Positions 6,002 to 10,284 of a stretch of 10,284 nucleotides of DNA are shown here, piece by piece. Source of the DNA: Uruburuella suis (GTDB taxonomy: Bacteria > Pseudomonadota > Gammaproteobacteria > Burkholderiales > Neisseriaceae). The stretch covers positions 9,999 through 20,282 of the forward strand of contig NZ_SLXE01000036.1 of the NCBI RefSeq assembly GCF_004341385.1. Reading direction: 5' to 3'. The position numbers and the translations under genes were made by a program. Every line of letters starts with the position of its first letter. Position 1 is the first letter of the stretch. The notes below the pieces were generated by a model. That model saw only the letters and a program-made list of their open reading frames with translations, made no database searches and was not told the origin of the DNA.

Positions 6002-7579
6002 ATGGCAGCAGTAAAACGAGCATTAATCAGCTTGTCCGACAAAACCGGCGTGGTGGATTTTGCCCGCTCGCTCACCGACTTGGGTGTTGAAATCCTTTCC
6101 ACCGGCGGCACTGCCAAATTGCTGGCCGATGCGGGCGTGGCCGTGATTGAAGTGGCCGACTACACAGGCTTCCCCGAAATGCTCGACGGGCGCGTGAAAA
6201 CGCTGCACCCGAAAATCCACGGCGGCATTCTCGGCCGCCGCGACCTGCCCGAGCATGTGGCCAAAATGGCAGAGCACGAAATCGGCAACATCGATATGGT
6301 GTGTGTCAACCTTTATCCTTTTGCCGCCACCATCGCCAAGCCCGGCTGCACGCTGGAAGATGCGATTGAAAACATCGATATAGGCGGCCCCACCATGGTG
6401 CGCTCGGCCGCAAAAAACTGGAAACACGTGGCCATTATTACCGACAATGCCGATTTTGCTGCCGTGATTGAAGAGCTGCAGCAAAACGGCGGCAAGCTGG
6501 GCGACAAAACCCGCTTCAATCTTTCCCGCAAAGCCTTCAGCCACACCGCCCAATACGACGGCATGATTTCCAACTACCTCACCAGCCTTTGCGACGACAA
6601 ACTCACGGGCGAACCGGAGGTGGGCACCTTCCCCGGCCAAATCAACGGCAGCTGGAAAAAAGTGCAAGATTTGCGCTATGGCGAAAACCCGCATCAAGAA
6701 GCCGCTTTTTACCGCGATTTTTATCCCGCCGCCGGCAGCTTGGCCGCTTATGAGCAATTGCAGGGCAAAGAATTGTCTTACAACAATATTGCCGATGCCG
6801 ATGCTGCCTGGGAAGCCGTGAAAGCCTTCGAGGAGCCGGCCTGCGTGATTGTGAAACACGCCAACCCTTGCGGCGTGGCTGTGGCTGCCGACACCTTGAG
6901 TGCCTACAAATTGGCCTTTGCCACCGACACCACCAGCGCCTTCGGCGGCATTATCGCCTTCAACCGCGAAGTGGATGCCGAAACCGTAGAAGCCGTGACC
7001 GGTCAGTTTCTCGAAGTGTTGATGGCACCGAAATTCACCGATAAAGCCAAAGAAATCATTGCTGCGAAGAAAAACGTGCGTGTGTTGGAAGTGCCGCTTT
7101 TGGCCGGCGCCAACCGCTTCGAGCTCAAACGCGTGGGCGGCGGGCTGCTGGTGCAAACGCCCGACATCCACCGCATCCGCCGCGAAGATTTGACCGTGGT
7201 GAGCAAGCGCGCGCCCACCGAGCAGGAATGGCAGGATTTGATGTTTGTCTGGAAAGTGGCCAAATATGTGAAATCGAATGCGATTGTGTTTGGCAGAGGC
7301 GGCCAAACCTACGGCATTGGCGCCGGCCAGATGAGCCGTGTGGATTCCACCCGCATCGCCGCGCGCAAAGCGGCAGAGGGCGGCTTTGATTTAAACGGCG
7401 CCTGCGCGGCCTCGGATGCGTTTTTCCCGTTTCGCGACGGCATTGATGTGATTGCCGAGCAGGGCATCAAAGCGATTATCCACCCCGGCGGCTCGATGCG
7501 TGATCAGGAAGTGTTTGATGCGGCGGATGAACACGGCATCGCCATGGTGCTCACCGGCGTGCGCCATTTCCGCCATTGA
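6002..7579 (+). CDS. purH: Bifunctional purine biosynthesis protein PurH
   Basis: This 525-residue cytosolic enzyme catalyses the last two steps of IMP synthesis: formyl transfer from 10-formyl-tetrahydrofolate to AICAR, then ring closure of FAICAR to IMP. The N-terminal MGS-like cyclohydrolase domain (about 1-200) shows ISLSDKTG at 9-16, STGGT at 33-37 and GRVKTLHPKIHGG with K66. The C-terminal AICAR transformylase domain has the NPHQEA and YNNI motifs and the catalytic K285-H286 in VKHANPCG, and continues with FGGIIAFNREVD and SDAFFPFRDGID. The length matches the usual 520-530 residues and nothing is missing. No purD follows: a terminator lies 32 bases after the stop. It is probably expressed with fis, which would link purine supply to growth-rate control; that link is inference. 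Confidence 0.97.
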   Translation: MAAVKRALISLSDKTGVVDFARSLTDLGVEILSTGGTAKLLADAGVAVIEVADYTGFPEMLDGRVKTLHPKIHGGILGRRDLPEHVAKMAEHEIGNIDMVCVNLYPFAATIAKPGCTLEDAIENIDIGGPTMVRSAAKNWKHVAIITDNADFAAVIEELQQNGGKLGDKTRFNLSRKAFSHTAQYDGMISNYLTSLCDDKLTGEPEVGTFPGQINGSWKKVQDLRYGENPHQEAAFYRDFYPAAGSLAAYEQLQGKELSYNNIADADAAWEAVKAFEEPACVIVKHANPCGVAVAADTLSAYKLAFATDTTSAFGGIIAFNREVDAETVEAVTGQFLEVLMAPKFTDKAKEIIAAKKNVRVLEVPLLAGANRFELKRVGGGLLVQTPDIHRIRREDLTVVSKRAPTEQEWQDLMFVWKVAKYVKSNAIVFGRGGQTYGIGAGQMSRVDSTRIAARKAAEGGFDLNGACAASDAFFPFRDGIDVIAEQGIKAIIHPGGSMRDQEVFDAADEHGIAMVLTGVRHFRH

Positions 7580-7611
7580 TTCAATGCATACATAGATTTG
7601 ATTGAATGAAA

Positions 7612-7657
7612 AATAAAGGCCGTCTGAATGTTTTTAAGCATTCAGACGGCCTTTATT
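7612..7657. terminator. Long DUS inverted-pair terminator after purH
   Basis: The arms 7612-7630 and 7639-7657 are perfectly complementary over 19 bp, with an 8-base loop. Each arm contains an AG-DUS (7617-7628 on +, 7641-7652 on -). The lower stem is A/T-rich on both sides and is followed by T-rich sequence on either strand, so it can terminate transcription in both directions. Confidence 0.92.
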
Positions 7658-7660
7658 ATT

Positions 7661-7750
7661 TTAGTGCTTGAAGTTTGACGCCTCATTGGTAAGATGTAGT
7701 GCGCTGTAGTGGCCGACGTCTTCATGCTCGGCGAGCGGGTGCAAAATGGC
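7661..7750 (-). pseudogene. Possible 3' remnant of a convergent gene
   Basis: On the minus strand an open stretch of 29 codons ends at TAA (7661-7663), directly beside the bidirectional purH terminator, where a convergent gene would be expected to stop. The peptide is protein-like and includes EDVGHYSALHLTNEASNF. It is cut upstream by an in-frame TGA at 7751-7753, and no family was recognised. Another minus frame also stays open across this stretch, so the reading is uncertain. It may be a chance open frame. Confidence 0.25.
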
Positions 7751-7806
7751 TCAATGCTTTTCAGGGTGCTTGCAAAACGCACATAAAGAGCATGATAAAA
7801 AGCCGA

Positions 7807-8072
7807 TGATTGAATATATTTTAGTGCTTTGGCATTGTTGTTTATTGTTATATCATGCGGGCTACATGATTTTTGCGGCGTTTGTCAGATGCTTGATATC
7901 ATATGAATGTCATAATAATGATGTAAAGATGATAAAAACAACAGCCGGCAACAGGCCGGGCGGGCGGTATGGCTCAATCTGGATAAGCGGCATGTTTTCT
8001 TTTTTAAGCGGCATGCGCTCTTTTTCGACAAGCAAAAAGCCGCTCAAAATAAGCCGCCTGTTGATGAGTTAA
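7807..8072 (+). CDS. Doubtful small hypothetical protein
   Basis: The frame from ATG 7807 encodes about 88 residues, starting MIEYILVLWHCCLLLYHAGY, a hydrophobic stretch that could cross the membrane, followed by a basic, serine-rich tail. There is no clear Shine-Dalgarno, the composition is unlike the neighbouring genes, and the tail is written by the repeated GCGGCATG and AAGCCGC modules. A longer version from ATG 7746 is equally unsupported. It resembles no family known to me and is more likely non-coding. Confidence 0.12.
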
Positions 8073-8136
8073 GCCGATTATCTTGTTTTTAGTCAGATGG
8101 GTAAGCATGCAGATTATGATGACGCCGCAAGACATT

Positions 8137-8161
8137 CAAGAATGTTTAAACGCTATTCTTG
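8137..8161. promoter_or_regulatory. Candidate operator upstream of the marR-type gene
   Basis: CAAGAAT (8137-8143) and ATTCTTG (8155-8161) form a perfect 7-bp inverted repeat around 11 bases that themselves contain the palindrome GTTTAAAC. It lies about 90 bases before the regulator ATG. A possible -10, TATAAC, is at 8178-8183. MarR-type regulators often bind palindromes of this size in their own promoters; binding here is inference. Confidence 0.35.
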
Positions 8162-8251
8162 GGCTGTGACGGATCGATATAACGAAACCAAACCGGCCTG
8201 ATACCACTCTATTTAAGATAAACAGATTATTTACCAGTTGAGAATATACCC

Positions 8252-8746
8252 ATGAGTTTTTCACAAGCCGAACTGACCAACGCTTTGCGCCTGTTGTCTG
8301 AGCGTTTGCCCGAGTTTTCAGAGCCGCAGGCTCAGATCTCCCGCTTGTTGCGTGTGGTAACCGAGCGCTTGAGCGGCAATCTGAATGAAAGCCTGAAGGA
8401 ATTCGGCATCAACGAAAACCTGTGGTTTGCCGTGATGGCCGTGTATGTGAGCCCCGACAGCGAAATCCTGCCCTCGCGTTTGAGCGATTTGATGGATCTC
8501 ACCCGCACCAGCGCCACCCGCCTTTCTGATGATATGGTGGAGCGCGGCTGGGTGGAGCGCCACATCAATCAGCAAGACCGCCGCCAAATTGTGCTAAAAT
8601 TAACCGCTGAAGGTGAAGCTTTTATCCAGAAGGTGTGGCCGCAGATTGCCAATCGCGACCAAAACGTATGGGAAGCTTTCGCGGAAGAAGATTATGCCCA
8701 ATTGCACCACTTGCTGAGCAAACTGCTGACCCGTTTGGGCGGCTGA
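8252..8746 (+). CDS. MarR-family transcriptional regulator (EmrR/MprA-like)
   Basis: This 164-residue winged helix-turn-helix protein probably binds DNA as a dimer and is released by small hydrophobic or phenolic ligands. The core resembles E. coli EmrR/MprA: FGINENLWFAVMAVY at 51-65, the recognition region SDLMDLTRTSATRLSDDM at 78-95, then ERGWVERHINQQDRR and the wing QIVLKLTAEG. D109-R110-R111 is the typical wing signature. The C-terminal helices (131-164) would form the dimer interface. It is 37 bases upstream of the outer-membrane efflux gene in the same direction, so it likely controls that operon and itself. It does not look like the neisserial FarR regulator. The start has only a weak GAGA ribosome binding site. 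Confidence 0.9.
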   Translation: MSFSQAELTNALRLLSERLPEFSEPQAQISRLLRVVTERLSGNLNESLKEFGINENLWFAVMAVYVSPDSEILPSRLSDLMDLTRTSATRLSDDMVERGWVERHINQQDRRQIVLKLTAEGEAFIQKVWPQIANRDQNVWEAFAEEDYAQLHHLLSKLLTRLGG

Positions 8747-8783
8747 TTTCCGGCAACAGGCAGGGCAACACACAGAGCCCGAA

Positions 8784-10184
8784 ATGAAACCGATATTACC
8801 CATGCGTGGGTTGGGGCTGTTGGCATTATCCATGCTGACAGCCTGTGCCCAATTCGGTAACCAAGCGCCGTTGGATGCTCCAACGGCGTATTCGTTGCCA
8901 CAAGGTTCGCAGCCGCAAGCCGCGAAAGCTGATTGGTGGCTGGGCTTGGGCGATTCCATGCTCAACCGCCTGATGGCGCAAACCTTGGCCTCTTCACCCG
9001 ATTTGCGTGCCGCCCGCGCCCGTTTTGCGCAAGCGCAGGCGCAATTAGGCATTACCGAAGCGGCCGACAAAACCCAAATCGGCCTAGTGGGGCAAGGGGT
9101 GGGCGCTTATGTTGCACCCAAGCCCACCGCCACATATGGCCACCCCGACCACACTTTGTGGCTGGCTAATGTGGCTTTGCAAGGCAGCTGGTCGTTTGAT
9201 TTTTGGGGCAAAAACCGCGCCCAGGTGGCCGCAGCCATCGGGCAGCGCCAAGCCGCGGTTTATGAAGCCGAGCAAATCCGGCTCACGTTGGCACAGGCGG
9301 TGGCGGCGCAATATTTTGCCTGGCAGGCTGTCAATGAGCAGCAGCGTTTGTTGCAACAGCGCATCGAAGCGGCCGCCGAGTCGGAAAAAATCCTTAAGCA
9401 GCGCATCCGCGCCCAATTGCTGCCGGCCAGCGCCGCTTATCCGGCCGAGCAGGCGCAGCAGCTTTTGCAGGCGCAGCAATTGGTGCTGGCAAGAAATGCG
9501 GCGCGCATCCGCCACAGCTTGGCGGTGTTGAGCGGGCAGGCGCCTAATGCACTTGACGGCCAAACACCCGCCGTACAAGGCAGTCCGCCCGTGTTCTCCG
9601 CTGGGAATATTAAAGCTGATCTGCTCGGCAAACGCCCGGATATCGCTGCCCAGCGCGCGCTGTTGCAATCGCGTTGGCAGAATATTCAGGCGGCCAAAGC
9701 TGAATTCTATCCCAATATCGAATTGAAATTATTGGCAGGCTTTGCGCATATTGATGCGTTTAATCTGTTGAGCGGCAGCAATTCAGGCATGCTGGGCATT
9801 GTGCCGGCCATCAATCTGCCGATTTTCACCTCGGGCGCGCTGCAATCGAAGCTGGCTTACCGTAATGCTGAATATAATCAACAAGTGGCGCTGTATGACC
9901 AAACGGTGTTAAATGCGATGCGGGCAGCAGCCGATGCGGTGAGTGATTACCAAACCTTGCAGGCTCAGGCGCTGTTGCAGCAACGCGCGGCGCTGACCTC
10001 AGCCAAAAACGCAGCCGCTGCGCGCCGGCGTGTGGCGGCTCAAATCGATAATCCGCTCGCTTATCTGCAAAAACAAGACGAAGCTTTGCAGCAGGCGGCT
10101 CAGGCCGTGCAGGTGCAAAGTGATTTTTTAGTTGCCTGGAGCAATGTGCACGCGCAGCTTGGCGGCGGCTTCAAAGCGGAATAA
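8784..10184 (+). CDS. NodT-type outer-membrane efflux lipoprotein (TolC family)
   Basis: This 466-residue protein should form the trimeric outer-membrane channel of a tripartite efflux pump. It begins with a lipoprotein signal: basic residues K2 and R8, a hydrophobic run, and the lipobox LTAC with acylated C21. The mature part has the two-repeat layout of the OEP family. The first half includes DWWLGLGD at 50-57 and SWSFDFWGKNR at 135-145, followed by long Ala/Gln-rich coiled helices. The second half starts with LLGKRPDIAAQR at 280-291 and AEFYPNIEL at 306-314, and ends with a further long helical stretch. The gene follows the MarR regulator after 37 bases with no terminator between them, and none follows it, so the operon probably continues into EmrA/EmrB-type pump genes beyond the window. 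The drug or metabolite exported cannot be told. Confidence 0.93.
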   Translation: MKPILPMRGLGLLALSMLTACAQFGNQAPLDAPTAYSLPQGSQPQAAKADWWLGLGDSMLNRLMAQTLASSPDLRAARARFAQAQAQLGITEAADKTQIGLVGQGVGAYVAPKPTATYGHPDHTLWLANVALQGSWSFDFWGKNRAQVAAAIGQRQAAVYEAEQIRLTLAQAVAAQYFAWQAVNEQQRLLQQRIEAAAESEKILKQRIRAQLLPASAAYPAEQAQQLLQAQQLVLARNAARIRHSLAVLSGQAPNALDGQTPAVQGSPPVFSAGNIKADLLGKRPDIAAQRALLQSRWQNIQAAKAEFYPNIELKLLAGFAHIDAFNLLSGSNSGMLGIVPAINLPIFTSGALQSKLAYRNAEYNQQVALYDQTVLNAMRAAADAVSDYQTLQAQALLQQRAALTSAKNAAAARRRVAAQIDNPLAYLQKQDEALQQAAQAVQVQSDFLVAWSNVHAQLGGGFKAE

Positions 10185-10214
10185 CACCAAACCTATAGAT
10201 TCGGCAATTAAATA

Positions 10215-10226
10215 TTGAAATTTCAA
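10215..10226. promoter_or_regulatory. Perfect 12-bp palindrome after the efflux gene
   Basis: TTGAAATTTCAA is a perfect palindrome in the short AT-rich gap after the efflux gene. It could be an operator for the following gene, but it has no second copy upstream of the marR-type gene. There is no T-run, so it is not a terminator. Confidence 0.25.
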
Positions 10227-10248
10227 CATTAATCCCCATTTCTCCCCA

Positions 10249-10284
10249 ATGGAAAAAGAAGACGGAAGAAAACTTGCAGCCGAA
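10249..10284 (+). CDS. Possible start of the next gene, cut by the window edge
   Basis: ATG 10249 opens a frame of 12 codons that runs off the edge: MEKEDGRKLAAE. A short charged N-terminus would suit an EmrA/HlyD-type membrane-fusion protein, which is expected here from the operon context, but no domain is visible. The upstream bases are pyrimidine-rich with no Shine-Dalgarno, which weakens the call. Confidence 0.3.
   Translation, partial: MEKEDGRKLAAE

Larger units (their letters stand above)
7658..8251. other. Gene-poor intergenic region with short repeats
   Basis: About 590 bases between the purH terminator and the marR-type gene. Visible content: a possible convergent gene remnant (7661-7750), a doubtful small frame (7807-8072), direct repeats TATTTTAGTGCTT (7657 and 7817) and ATGGCTCAAT (7746 and 7969), repeated TAAGCGGCATG (7984 and 8005) inside a hairpin-prone stretch, and an inverted repeat at 8137-8161. 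No RNA gene was recognised. Confidence 0.6.

Noticed and set aside
6023..7306. Long open frame of over 400 codons antisense to purH
   Set aside because: It has the same shadow character, rich in His, Gly and Phe with no family motif, and it overlaps a complete, conserved purH.
8252..8746. FarR, the known neisserial MarR-type efflux regulator
   Set aside because: The sequence follows the EmrR/MprA pattern (GINENLWFAVMAVY, TRTSATRLSDDM) and does not resemble FarR as I know it.

Overview
The window looks like chromosomal DNA of a Neisseria-type betaproteobacterium (family Neisseriaceae). The main evidence is the repeated DNA uptake sequence (DUS) core GCCGTCTGAA. It occurs mostly as the 12-mer AGGCCGTCTGAA (AG-DUS dialect), both singly and as inverted pairs that form terminators. 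The species cannot be named from this window. All confident genes lie on the + strand.

Layout. (1) 1-421 is a non-coding mosaic: a tandem array of a 17-bp DUS-bearing unit, then a roughly 175-bp segment bounded by two 20-bp inverted repeats resembling the neisserial dRS3 repeat (a NIME-like element), then one more 17-bp unit. (2) 422-1888 is selO (protein adenylyltransferase), ended by a DUS hairpin terminator. (3) 2096-3094 is dusB (tRNA-dihydrouridine synthase) with a plausible sigma70 promoter. (4) 3480-5390 is a membrane O-acyltransferase with an AT3 domain and an SGNH domain, flanked by long AT-richer spacers. (5) 5708-5950 is fis and 6002-7579 is purH, probably co-transcribed and closed by a 19-bp-stem DUS terminator. 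(6) 7580-8251 is a 672-bp stretch without a confident gene; it has short direct repeats, hairpins and a possible 3' remnant of a convergent gene. (7) 8252-8746 is an EmrR/MprA-like MarR regulator and 8784-10184 is a NodT-type outer-membrane efflux lipoprotein, the start of a drug-efflux operon that probably continues past the right edge.

How the parts relate. dusB next to fis is a known arrangement in proteobacteria, so the acyltransferase between them looks like an insertion into an older dusB-fis-purH neighbourhood. It carries the only AT-type DUS (ATGCCGTCTGAA) in the window, which hints at exchange with a relative using the other DUS dialect. The MarR-NodT pair probably forms, with downstream EmrA/EmrB-type genes outside the window, a dedicated tripartite pump.

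I found no clearly new multi-gene system. The most unusual structure is the nested DUS-array/NIME-like mosaic at the left edge.
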